The notes under the pieces were generated by a model. It was given only the letters and a program-made list of their open reading frames with translations, was not told the origin of the DNA and did not search any database. This document shows, in pieces, positions 38,658 to 50,927 of a DNA stretch of 64,000 nt. The stretch is taken from positions 5,704,001-5,768,000 of the forward strand of contig NC_135008.1 of assembly GCF_051020985.1 (NCBI RefSeq). Reading direction: 5' to 3'. The translations under genes and the position numbers were made by a program. This stretch comes from Nomia melanderi. Lineage: Eukaryota > Arthropoda > Insecta > Hymenoptera > Halictidae. Every line of letters begins with the position of its first letter. Within the stretch, counting starts at the first letter, position 1.

Positions 38658-41600
38658 GTAACCATAAGCTCCCTCTCTCTCTCTCTCTCTCGTTTCGGGG
38701 TGGAGTCGCAGAAAAAAAAGCGAGGCGAGGCGGAACGGAAGCTATCTCGCGGCACTAGGGCATTGTAAAAGAAAGAGAGGTAAAGCGGGGAACCGTTGAC
38801 TGCGGCCAGTCCGCGGTAACTTGCGAGCAATTTAGTATACAATCCGACTCGACGCCGGGGGTCGGCCGCCGCTGAAAAGATTGCGCCCGGCTAGATTCAC
38901 GTTCGGGCAACTTAGCTGGAAGCATGTAAACGTTTGCGGCCGGGCAACATTGTTCCCTGATCTCGGACCGGAAGAAACTCTTTCGGGTTTATCCGGCGGA
39001 TGCGCTTCTTTACTAATTGAAACGGCTCCGCGGGAACCTTCGCCGACGCGAATGCCAAAATTTTCGGTGCGGTCTCGTCGCATGAATCTTGTACGGTTTC
39101 CGCAGAGGGATGAATATTGCATTGACACCGAACCGGGAGAAATTGCGGGCCTCTGTCTTTTGCGGATTGCCCTTTAATACGTGCGGTAATTCGTGCGTCT
39201 TTGTGACCGGGTCGCGGGGACCGCGTTGGAAACCGTGTCGCGGAATTTTCTCGATTTAATGAAATTCTTTGATTCTCGCGCGGAGAATTCGCGCAGCCGG
39301 AAAAAAGAGGAAACCGGCGGGGGCGAGAGGGGGACAAGGCAGCCTTTTGATACGAGCCGTACAAAAGGGAGGCGTAGTTACGCGGAGCTTTTGCGTGTAA
39401 TAACGAAGTCCTTTCAGATTTTTCCCGGCACGAAGGCCGAAAATTAAGAACACCTTTAAGGCGAGCTCGCACTGTTCCGCGGCCCAACTTCCATTGTCCG
39501 CGCGTACGAGAGTCGGCCGCGTCTTCATTTTTTTACGAGTCGGCCCTCAGCTGACTCGGATTCACGGCTGAATCACTTTTGTCGTGGAACAGTGATCGCT
39601 CTATTTCTCTTTTTATTCTATAAACCGAAGAGAATGATCCTAGAACTCGACGACGGAAAATACGGAAAGTAGAAGAGAAATAGAATAATTCGAGAAACGG
39701 TATATCGTGTACTGAGTTTTTCCAATGGTTTCCGTGCTTAGTTCCCGCTGTACGTCGAGGCAGGTCTCGTCGACGGTGTTCCGTCGTCGGAGAATGTCCC
39801 GACGCGATCGAAGGATCTCATGAAAAGCTTGCTTCTCGTTTTTCAGCTGTTCTGGCTGTATCGGTCCCGAATTCTGAACAACCAGACGAGGCGGCCTAAC
39901 GGTGAGAAAAGCTACATCCTGAAGTCGAGCCACGACTGGTTGAACCTCACGATTCCGGACGTCACGCTTTCCGACAAGGGTGATTACGTCTGTGTGGCGA
40001 AAAGTCCTGGCGGAAATACCGAGAAAAACGTGACCCTGGCTATCGCAGGAGACGCTATAGGCGGCAAGGACAATATAATCAGTCTGCCGCTGGCCTTGGC
40101 ATTGGGTGTGTCGGCGTTGGTACTTCTAATTGTCACTGTGTCCCTTTGCGTGTGTTACTGTCGGCGCCGTAGGACGAGGCACGACGAGAAGAGCCTGGAG
40201 GCCGCCTCGATAGAGCACCACGGCCTCGGCGAGCAGGAGAAGTCCTTGATCACGACCATAAATCCCGTGGTGAAGCCGCCCAGACGGTACGAGGCGCCGT
40301 CCGTGACGTCGCACGGCACCGAGATGACGGAGCTGAACCGTACATTGCTCGACAACGACTCGGTCTTTGGTCAGTACACAGCCTACATTACTAAACAGTG
40401 CGTGGCCAGGTGCTAGCTACTAACTATTTGTTACTTCCGTCGGGCGATCACGGCGAAACGTAGAACGCTCGCGGGACGGGCGACGTTGACACGGGTTCGA
40501 TGGTGTTGCGTGTGAGACTGGCGTGCTAGTTTCGAGGAAAACGGAGGAATAATTACCTCGTTGGTGCTATTACGTTCTCGAGAAACCGATAGTCGGAATA
40601 GTTCCCCTGGCAATCTTTCTCCTGATCAATGTCTCGCGCCGATAGGAACGCGTAACGGTGGAGGATGATTTTCAGCGAGACCGGTCGTAAATGTAACAAA
40701 AATATAATAGATACCGTCGGTCGCGGAATTCAATTTGGTTTACATGAATTAATCAAAACATTTCGAAGGAATGTTCGATTTGATTTCCCGTTTTATCTCT
40801 CGCCGGGCGCAATTTGAATTAAAAGAATTAACACGTATTCTCGTCGTAATTGAACGCTGAAAATGTTTCGCCGAAACAATAGCGGAAACCATTGACCCGG
40901 CATCGATGGTAACCGATCGATCAGAGTTTAACGAGACGTACACGTCGATGAATTCCGAAAATGAAAATTCAGTTTGGGCATCGTCGACGACGGCGGCCAT
41001 CGATCTTCCAGTTTCCTTTGAAAGGAACCGCGGTGAACATCCGCGGAATGGTTGAACATCGATAATTAAGGGATAGAACGGATTAATGGTATTGCGAACG
41101 GCGAATGTATTTAAGTGTAAGACGATCGCGTCGGAACGTTGCGGCGGGGTTCAGTAATCCCGACGGCAGATAAACGAGGCGCCATCGATCCCGGGTTAAC
41201 AAGTATCGGCCAAGACTGTTGCAAGATTAATGAGAGCGTGCAACACGTAATGATAGAGAGGAAAAAGGCATTCGTCATTTGTGTCTGGCTGGCAGCGATA
41301 CCGTTTTTCCTCCACGCGAGCGGGAGCCCCGTTTCTCGTGGAAGATCGGGCGGCCGCGTCTGTGCGCCGACGTGGCGCGTCGTTAATTAGACGCGACCTA
41401 TCTGATCGTCGTATCCCCGAAACGCGACGTTTCGCGAATTATTTTGATAAAGGTGTAAATACGCGGAGCAAAGCAGAGGCGGTAAATTATACGTCGGCGG
41501 GAAGCAGCGTTCCAGAGGATTGAATTATTTTTGTCTTGAGACTCTACTGGTGCTGTACATAATTAATAAGCGTCAGCCGTGGGAGAGAAGAGAGAGGCGT

Positions 41601-43734
41601 CTAGTTGAATTCGCGTGTACACCGGGACAGAAGCAGCGAAATGCCTCGAGTAACCGTAAGACGATACGGAAAATTTCGCGACATTACCGGGCAAACGGTG
41701 GTTTAAATTGGAACTTTATTCTGTTTCGTGAAAACCGATAATATAAGAAACAATGGCGACCAAAATATATCAGAATTCCGAGCGTTATCGAGTGGGGCCA
41801 TTTTGTTTACCAATTATTGAATTCATTTGCCACGCGGTGGTCATCGAAATAAAGATATAGGTAAATCGCGAGTATCGTACCTCCACGCGGGTCTGTGCGA
41901 TTTCAAAGGTAATCGGAATATAATCGAGGATCTCGTATCCAACATCTCGGCTATCCCTCCCGCAATCCTTTGTATATCCGTCGCGGTTACGGCTGATCCC
42001 CAGCGCATCCTTATTCCCCTAGAGCGTGTTCTACTTTCTCCTTAGACCGTCATTGAATTGCATTCGGATCCTCGGAAAAAACACGGACCGCGATAAAAGT
42101 TCCATGATTACCGGGTTCCCTCGTTTACCTGGCCACCAACATTGCCGCAACGACTCCCGGTGTAATAGGAACTGGCGCAGGACGACGGTGTGTCGCGCAG
42201 GGACCGACTTCTGCTCCTCCTCGTCGAGAAGATTGCGAGCGAAGTCAGTGGCTGCGAGTGAAACGCGATAAAAACGGACGAGTGTGCATCGACGTCGACC
42301 TCCGTTCCATTTTCTTGACAGATTCGTTACGACACGAATCGCGGCGGGCGGCCCCGCCATTTAATTTATAAACTCGAACGGCGCATTCGGGTAACTCCGA
42401 CGGCAGAAGTCGACCCACTTTTCCCGCGATGAAATTTTATCTCGCCCGGCACGATCGATTTACGTGTCTTCGCGATATAAGCCACGACAGCTCCACTACA
42501 TTATGTAATACCCTCGACTATCGGTACGCGATATCGGACGTTCCATCTAACTTGTCGCGCTAAGGAGGATTCAGCCTGTTCCCATGATTACGACCTCCTC
42601 GCCGTTCGGTCCGCACCCCCCGCGTCGAAAGATCCCGCGAGAGGTTGACCCGCGCGTGACTGAATGCGACGATCGAACACCTTCGATCGAAAAGGCGTTC
42701 GCGTCTTTCCCATTCCCAGAAATCCAGACACAAACACGCCACAAACCGGGCAATTCGCTCGGACACGCAACATCTCGCAACTTATTCTCTCTCATTTTTT
42801 TTCTCTCTTTTTTTAATTCGTTTCATCACCACGCGTCTCTCCACTTTTCTGTTTGTTAACGTTCCTCCTTCTTTTTTTTGTTCATGATCTGGCAGCTGAT
42901 GGTATCGGTAGCGGTGTCGGCGGCGGAGTGATCGGAGGGGTCGGCGACGACGAGAGGGAGGAACGAGCTACCCCCGAGCTCGAGAGCGGTACCGGTACCC
43001 TGTGCCGTGGAGGAGGTGGTAGCTACCGCCAGTATCCGCCGGACCTACTGGCCTTCTCCGGAGGTCGCGGCGCCTCGCCGACCAGCCAAGCATCCACAGC
43101 ACCTGACAACACTCGTCTTCCGAGTCAGCACGCGACACCCACCACGGCCGCGTTCGGCTCGCCCTCGAACCAATACCCAGCCGCGTTCAAGACCCTGCCC
43201 CACAATCGTAGCGTCACGCCGTACGGTATCGCGAGCTCGACGATCGCGCCGGTGATGCCACGGCACGGCTACGTGACGATACCACGGCGACCGAGAGCGC
43301 CTAGCTGGAGCAGCGGACCACCGATGTCGCCGACGGACGGCCTGGAACCGGTCTACGATAACCTAGGGCTGCGCACCACCGCGGACGGAAGCTCCGTGCT
43401 CTCTCTGAACAAAAGTCCCGAGCCATTGTCCTCCATGAGGAATAGACCCCTGCCGGGGACGCCTAGCTCGCACTATGGCACGATACAACGAAGCACCCCG
43501 AACATACTAACCAGCAGCCCGCTGGACAGAGCCGCCCCCGAGGGCGCAGCCGAATGGCCAGCTAAACTAGCCGACGAGTCCACGGACAGCAACAACGTTC
43601 TAGCCCAACAACAATCGGGCAGCAGCAACACACTCGGCAGAAAAGTCCCGCCCAGGCCACCGCCCAAGCCCAAGAAGAAGTCCACGAATGGACCCCTGTA
43701 CGAGGACGAAGGAGAAGATGGCACCGAGGTATGA
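37767..43734 (+). CDS. Kekkon-family LRR-Ig transmembrane receptor (3 coding exons, complete)
   Basis: The coding exons are 37767-38657, 39847-40369 and 42896-43734. Intron phases (0, then 1) join without breaks and give 750 aa. Residues 1-21 form a signal peptide. A cysteine-rich LRRNT (C29, C33, C35) follows, then about seven leucine-rich repeats, an LRRCT starting NPWDCNC, and one Ig domain split by intron 1 (CRASGIPRPQ, then DKGDYVCVA). A transmembrane helix lies at about 374-402, followed by an RRRR stop-transfer. The long cytoplasmic tail carries GYVTIPRRPR, a proline-rich stretch and a C-terminal TEV. This is the Kekkon order. Known Kekkons modulate EGFR, BMP or neurotrophin-like signalling at the plasma membrane. 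The first ATG after the acceptor TTAACAG at 37755 was chosen because the signal peptide follows directly; the upstream in-frame ATG at 37686 lies in the presumed intron. 5' UTR exons must lie further left. I cannot say which Kekkon paralogue this is. Confidence 0.95.
38658..39846. other. Kekkon intron 1
   Basis: The intron runs from donor GTAACC to acceptor TTTTTCAG. It interrupts the Ig domain in phase 0. It contains a CT array (38673-38691) and no other recognisable feature. Confidence 0.9.
38673..38691. repeat. (CT)n microsatellite in Kekkon intron 1
   Basis: A perfect CT run of about 19 bases, starting 15 bases after the donor. Confidence 0.95.
39847..40369 (+). CDS. Kekkon coding exon 2: second half of Ig, transmembrane helix
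   Basis: The acceptor is a TTTTTCAG tract ending at 39846. The exon completes the Ig domain (LFWLYRSRIL, DKGDYVCVA), then encodes the membrane helix, the RRRR stop-transfer and the first part of the tail, ending LLDNDSVF. The donor TTTG|GTCAGT leaves phase 1, which matches the phase of exon 3. The later GT at 40410 would give phase 2 and does not fit. Confidence 0.9.
40370..42895. other. Kekkon intron 2
   Basis: The intron runs from donor GTCAGT to acceptor GATCTGGCAG, in phase 1, about 2.5 kb. I see no coding exon inside. If unspliced, the frame closes after about 15 more codons at a TAG, giving a receptor with a short tail and no PDZ ligand. Confidence 0.85.
42896..43734 (+). CDS. Kekkon coding exon 3: cytoplasmic tail with C-terminal PDZ ligand
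   Basis: The acceptor GATCTGGCAG ends at 42895. The exon encodes a glycine-rich stretch, a Ser/Thr/Pro-rich middle with GYVTIPRRPR, a polyproline PPRPPPKPKKK segment and the end GTEV followed by TGA. The final TEV fits a class I PDZ ligand (S/T-X-V). Codons end mostly in G or C, as in exon 1. Confidence 0.9.
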
Positions 43735-43813
43735 TCAGCGTACATGGGTCGGCGAAGCTGAGGCCGCGAGGTCGTGGCCGTGCTGAGGAGGAGAGACGCA
43801 TGACCGCAGTCAC

Positions 43814-43819
43814 AATAAA
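43814..43819 (+). other. Possible poly(A) signal of the Kekkon gene
   Basis: The hexamer AATAAA lies about 80 bases after the TGA stop. It is the closest canonical signal. The real 3' UTR could be longer, because other candidate signals occur further right, for example near 47.3 kb. Confidence 0.35.
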
Positions 43820-46800
43820 TCGGTAGTGCCTTTGAAGACGAGACGACCAGCGCGGCGACACGACGCGAAACTACGCGGCGCGACGCGACGCGACGCGCGG
43901 GTCGATACTTGGTTCGAGCGCGTAACTTCGCCCGGCGAATGTGCTGACGGACGATCGTACGGCGGGCTTCCACATCCGGTGAAACAGGTCGTCGGGCGAA
44001 CCGCTGACTCGCAAGGAACCAGCAGAACTTTTCGGCACGCGACGCCTTCGCCGGTCGTTCTTTCCTCGTCCCTGTTTTTCTCTTTTTCTCTTTGATCTCT
44101 TTCTATCTCTCCGTGTTTCTCTGTTCTCCTGCGTTTTCTAATTTATTTATGTTCTGTGCCGAGACTCACCGCGGACGACATACACAGTGATTCGACTTTC
44201 ACAAACCGAAACTTCTAGTGGTGGACTCTGGTAGAGCACGGTCTGTCGGTTGACTTCTCGTGACACTCGACAATGAAGATGGTGGATTATGGGACAGCTC
44301 GATGTCCGTTCCATTCGCGCATCGATCTTTTAATGAACGGAGACGCTGGTGTTATGGGTGAACGGGTACCATTCGTCTTATTTATTGTCGCGCTGACTGT
44401 TTGCCTAACGGAGAACACGCGTTGAACGACGATCACGTTTTGTACACGATCTTCTTGTAAAGCGGCGGTGCCAATGACGGAGACGCCAACGACGAGAACG
44501 AAAAACTGGCCCAATTTGTAACGATGAGGACGCCATTGTATACGTAACTAGTAGATACACTTTCGTAGCGATTTTAACGCGTAACGCGATCCATGTGTAA
44601 CGGACGAATCGAATTTAAACGACGTTGTAGCAGACTTCTCGGACACGTGGTTATTTTTTAATTGAATTTACCTTTCAATTCGATCCTCAGTCCTAGGCAA
44701 CGAGGTTACTTTTTAATACCTTTTTCCGTACTTTCTCGGGTCATGTTATTAGACTAATTGTACAACGACTAATGGAACACCTTTGATCGGGAAGGGGAAA
44801 CACTTTGCGCCAGTGTGATTCCGACTGATCGATACCAGCTCTCCGGCAGGATCATTTTTCAACTGCAGAGTTTATTACACGTAAGCCACGAACTTGTTAT
44901 ACTTTCGGTGCGTTTTATCCGGAGCTTAACGTTGCATTCCCACCTTTACCGGGGATTTTCGGATCGATCGCGTGCAACTTGTTGCGAGCGGCGAAGAATC
45001 CTTGCTCGGTAACGCTATTCGAATCCAGTCGACTATACTCCAACAGGATATATTCCAAATTCTCTATCCTTCTCCAAATATTTACACTTCGTCGATTACC
45101 TTCCTATCACCGAGTACATCAATTTTCAAAACGGTTAGGGGACGACAAACAATTTCCACGGTACTTTCGACGTTGTAAACGCACGACATAAGATAGCCCA
45201 TTCACCGCGATTATTGGATAAAATGTACAATTACGCGCATCGAGTTTCGTGTTTTATCGTTCCTCTAGGGTCGCCTAACAATCATCGAGTCCTCCGATCG
45301 TTTTGATCAGCTTCCTCGTAAAATTTGACTTTTCGTAGAACTGTCCGCCAGTGATCGCGAACACCGACCATTAACACCGATCAAACGAGTCGATCGAACG
45401 ACGACGAGGCACCTTCCCCGACGATCGTAAACGCACCTAAACAGTATTACGAACGAGACTCGTGTACGATTACGCGGAGCCGTTGAGACGACGCGGAGAA
45501 AATCGCGACGCAGTCGTGTAACTTCGGTCCCTTGGCCGTATTTAACGCGTCAACGGGTTAATCGCCGCCGCAGGGAAACAAACGACGATGATCTTTAGCG
45601 AGAGCACCGTCGAAGAACGATGAATCGGATCCGCGAAACAGGTGCCAACCGGCAGCCTTCTCCTCTCATTTCCGGTGGAAGTGGGGGATCGGGAACGCTG
45701 CGACCACGAAGAAAATTGGGGGAGTCCGGGGCCGAGGCTACACGTCCGTGCAGGAATCGTCGCGAATTATTTTAAGCGGCCTAGCAGAGTCGCGGCTCGT
45801 CCGATCCAATCGTCGTGCCGCGCCCTGTAAATACACGGACCCTAATTGCACGCTGATCCACGACGTTGTTTATATGTAAATTGCGGCCACGTTGAAAGCA
45901 GCGCGGCACGACCGGTTGACACGGCGCCACGAGTATATTTTTGTAATTTTGTATTTTGACGGGTTCTCCGGCCACGTCCAGTCACACGGCGACCGCGGCC
46001 TGGGGAAGACGGCCTCGTGTCTCTACGTCCCCGCCCCGGGATCAACGACACCGACGCCCGGGGAATTAACCGGATCCAGATCGCGCGCGATACGGCCAGT
46101 AAAATATAATTGAACGGTCGTTAGAGCTGCACGGTACTTCTGGATCCCCTAAACTCGGCTCCATCGCGTTGATTTCTCGATCGCGGCGACGCTTACGGCG
46201 AGTACATCTCCGCGTTGGTTTATGCCGTGCTCCAAATTGAGACTGGGGAAGCTTAGAGATGAGTCTGGTAATGAGAATTTCGGTGCGCGTTTTAACGAGT
46301 GCCACGCGAAGATTTTGCTCGTAATGCGGGAGACCTTCAGCTTCGTCGTTTAGGTACCGCGAGAGACCTCATATCGGTTCTGATTATTTTAAGCCTGTCC
46401 CTTCCCATCGATGTGTTACGATGTTTAAGCGATCGGTGTTTCCGTTGCGAACCTTACGATTTCTATCCGCTTGAAACACAAGCTACTCGAGATTCTGCGA
46501 ATCAACCTCGAAATAATGGCTCGCTACTCTGAAATATTTACCATCCAGCTACTTTTCCCCTTCACCCGGAGCGTTACACGTTAGTCACCCTAAATCAGAA
46601 TTCTCTCCATTTACACTCCAGGGAGAGGAAGGGTAGAATCTTTCTCCCTCGCGGGGCTCGTTTCGCGAGAACACGAGCCAACCCATCCCTTCCGTTGCCT
46701 TCTCGCGTCACATACTCCCACTTAATGACGCCGGCGACAAGTATACGTGGAAATGGAACACGTACAAGCCCGCAATTACTGCGGATGTCAACCTCGCGGT

Positions 46801-49800
46801 GCTCTATGCGCTATTAGCCGGGCCCTGTTTACCGGGGTCCGCGCGCGACGAACGAGACTCGGCAGTCGGCGCAATTATTATCGCGAAATACTTTGCGCGA
46901 CCGCGAAAGGGCAGGTTGTTGGTCGGGTGTAATGAGAATCCCTCTTTGACAGCTCGAACAGTCGTCGGACGCGAAGATCGCGAGCGATCGATGCACGTGA
47001 CCCGCGATACACTTCGAACCGACTCCGTTTACCATTTCACTTCTCTAATGACTTGCGTATCTACCCGACGGGTACATATCCGCTTGAAGTCGTTACGACG
47101 GAAGTCAAACGGGGATCAGGGTTCACTGACGGGACCGGGGAGCGGCGAGGCGCGTGTAATTGCAAATGCCGCGTTCCTATCGGACACGTTTCGCTCAGGA
47201 TTTTTAACCAGTTAACTGTGGAACTTGCTTCTCAAAGTCTCTCGGTGGAATGTGTAATGAAATCAACCGGTGACGAGTATATACGTCGAACGTAGAACAG
47301 ATACACCTAGTTACACGTTGAAATAAAAAGCTAAAGCGAAATGAAAGAGAATTACATGTTTGTTTGGAGAAATTAGTATCACTTTGGGATTTAAGGTAAC
47401 AGGGAATACTCTTCGAATACGGTTAACTGGTTAACGAGACGCATACTTTGCGCTTGGATTTCTAAATTTTACTTTTATGAATTTGATCGGAGAAACGTCT
47501 TGTATGCGTATGATGGGATCACGAGGTTAATCCGTGTCTGTTTTAAATTCTTCCGACGATTTTATTTTAGTCAAATTGGACGTCGTTGTGCTGTTCGTTT
47601 GAGAGAAATTGTTCTAGACGGTTGAACTCGTACGTTACCTTCGGTTGAGAAAGCAGGGAAGTATTACGTTTCTGCTCGCACAAGGCACGGCAAACATGAA
47701 TTTTTTAAACGGAAGGGAAATTGGATCGCGAACCCCCATGGGCGCAATCGCAAAATCGACGATCACGCGAAGCATGTTGACAGACGCGAATGGCCGCGTA
47801 ACTAGAGGCAGTTTGTAAATATTGATTTTAACAAAAACTGGTTTCAACCAATAGCGTATAGTTCGAAGGGGATTGGACGTATGAACGGTGCAGGGTCGCC
47901 TGCGAGTTCGTTGGCGTGCAAGCTCTAAACAGCCCATCAAATCAAATTCAAATTTTACTGTGAACCCTGTAAAGAAATTCAGGTGTAACGATTGCAGTCG
48001 ATCGTTCCATTTGCATCCTCGATTACGCTGTCAAAAGAAATTCATTCTGACGCGAAATTTCTTACGAAATCGATCGCTTTAGGAGCGACGATTCTAATCG
48101 ATGTTGTCCCGCAATCTCAAAAATCTATGATGATATCATGATATAATTGTTTTTGCCGAGTTCGATGACTCGAACCCTATTCCGACCGACTGTCCTGGAG
48201 AACATCCCCAGTCCTGACACTGAGATATTGGCGTGAAGTTCTTGACTGCATCTGCGAGCGTGCAGATGAAAGTACCGTCCAATACACTGATCCGACCACA
48301 GCCATCTGGACGTAATGTGCGCATAATTAATCTAATTCAACGTGATATACCACCGAGCACGACGTTTCTCGAAGATACCGATCATCTTTCACGTCGTTTT
48401 ATTCAAAAATTTCCTTCGACCGCAATGTAGTACATCCGTGGCATAATCGATAACACCATTCGACAGAGTCATCGATATCTTCAACATCGAAAAGAACGTT
48501 TCGGATCACGTTGAACACATTCCAAAAACTGACGGTAACATCCCCCGAATTCGTTCCGTTTCAATGCATTTTTGTAAAACATTCTCAGCGGTACTAATGT
48601 GCACTGCAGTGGCAGGGTTCCGTAATTAATTGACTAATGCTCGGAGGTGGGAATCAAAATGGCGCCGAATATTTCGAGGCTCCTGAATCCGAACTGGTTC
48701 GTGTATTCGGGCGCCTTTAATAATTAAACATTACAGCTGCAAGCATGAATTCTGTAAGCTTTGATTTTCAAGGATTAATCGTGTGCTGCTAAGGATGTTA
48801 TTAATTTAAATAGATTTAAGTGCATCGCGTGCATTAGTTTGAACGTCGTTCCTTTGCGTACCGGAGCTCGTGTAGCATTTCGTTACAGCATTAAGTAGTA
48901 GCTGCTCTTCGAAGACTGACATTTATCGACAAAGAAACGATATGAATTTCGTTTTTATACGTAACTGGTCCGAAGGAATTGCGTTGATGACGAAAGGACG
49001 AATTAACCGGGTAACTATCCAGAAGCCGCGAACAATTCTCGCGAACGGGAGAATGTCCTAATTGATTCTGCGAAGTCGATCGAGCGTCATGTTGCGAAAA
49101 CAAAACCCGTGAACGGTTTTGCGTACGACAAGTGCTGCAAATGTAAATCTGATCAAACGCGTTAACTCTTTGTGATTGGAACCGTTCGACGGTCGTAAAA
49201 CCCAATTTGTGATGGGTCGCGCGTGGAGACGAAGTGAATTAGTTGCTCAAGGCCGCTGAAGCATCCTCCCCATGATACTGCTCATTCTTCGCGTACAAGT
49301 AGACGCGGTGAATAATTAAAGTCCCCGATTGGCCTAAGTGTTACAGTGAAAGAGTGGTACTGCGCGGTTCATTGAATTCCGGACAATTAATGCAAGACAG
49401 AAATAAGTTCTACATTAAAATGATTGAACATCGAAGGAACGCATTAACGAGAACTGAACTTTCAAAGTATATCTCGAGAAACTAATAATCGATATTAAAA
49501 CCTATTGATTGTTTCATTTCAAAGTCTGAACGGATGTATGCTTTTCTGTTTTATAACTTAATTAACCAGCGGAATTGGTAGTTACAGTTTATTTGCCCTG
49601 GAAAAGAAGGTACCATTATCGTTATTCTGCGCTGTAATTTGACAGGATCACGCGACGTCCAATCACAGAGGGTTGTACAGAGTGCCGAGACCCGAGTTTC
49701 TCGTAACAGCGACACGACGGTTCGTCCATGCGAACGTTAGCCGAGACGTCGGATGTATGCAAGTGTGCTTTCTCGTGTGATCGCTCGAGTCGTGTCCTAA

Positions 49801-50859
49801 TCGCCGTCGAAACTGCCTAATTCATTCCATTGCCAGGTCTGTGAACGGATACGGAAGGACTTTTCGCCACTTTCCGCGTGTATACATAGCGTATGTGAAA
49901 TGGTGACGTGCAGAAACGCGAGACATGTTCCTGACGATGAGCCGTTAGGCGAAAACGGTGTAGGACACGTGTTTCTGTGGATCAGGCCGCGTCCAGGTTT
50001 CTCTCGTACTTGATGAATGTGTGTAGACATTACTCTGGGCTGAGTCATGAATAAGTGACGTTCCATTACCATATTTTCGTATCTCGTACAGCTCACCGTT
50101 GTACAGGATAAGAACGCTTTCAAGTGTTTTTATCGTAATAGGGATTATTATAAATGTAAAGGAACTATGTTTGCGTGTCACGATATAAACGTTAAGGGAA
50201 CCTCTTTAGGGTAGGTAGCGTTCAGAACACTTTCTTTTATTAGATCCTAGATGAACATAGAAACGTTAAGGATGGAATTAATCGACGTAACATTTCGCGG
50301 AAACGTTGACCACGTCTGATTTCTTTGATACTTTTTATTATATACGTAACGCCGTCGTCTTATCAATAATCGTGTTATCATACTATCATTATGATTATCG
50401 CTGTGGTTAAAACTATTTAATATTCCTATTAACGATCCGATTCAATAACCGTTTACGTTTTTGCGCTGTTATTCATTATCATTGCGATCGTTGTAGCCAC
50501 GATTATTTTTGTACGAGAGTTTTTACCATGTAACAACGCGGCATGCCACGCGTTCAACCGAATTTAGTTCCGTTTCGGTGTAACATTCTCGGCCGACTAT
50601 AATTTATAATGCCATGTCAATGTACTATCACTGTAAATATTATACATATTTTATAAATGAAATATCTAGCGTGACTGTAACATTAAGAGAATGTACTGAA
50701 AGCACCACTCTGTACACTCCACTACGATGGTTAAATTTTAATAAATATTTCCCAACCCCATTCCCATTGACTTCAATGCGACTCTTTTCACAAATAATCC
50801 ACGGAACAGGGGACGGACAACGTTTCATCATTTTCTTTTTCAGCAAGATATCTTTTCTT
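43820..50859. other. Spacer between the convergent Kekkon and LARGE genes
   Basis: No supported gene. The two flanking genes point toward each other, so both ends should contain 3' UTR. Composition drifts from GC-rich to AT-rich to the right of about 47-49 kb. Confidence 0.6.
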
Positions 50860-50865
50860 TTTATT
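50860..50865 (-). other. Likely poly(A) signal of LARGE
   Basis: Read on the minus strand this is AATAAA, 63 bases past the TAA stop. It suggests a short 3' UTR. Confidence 0.55.
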
Positions 50866-50927
50866 GAGAAAATAATATAATTAACACCTTCGGAATCGCC
50901 CAAAATATTTATCATAAATATTGTCAA

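Noticed and set aside
43473..43973. 166-codon frame antisense to the Kekkon tail exon
   Set aside because: It is a shadow of the GC-rich coding strand. The plus-strand frame has the conserved tail motifs.
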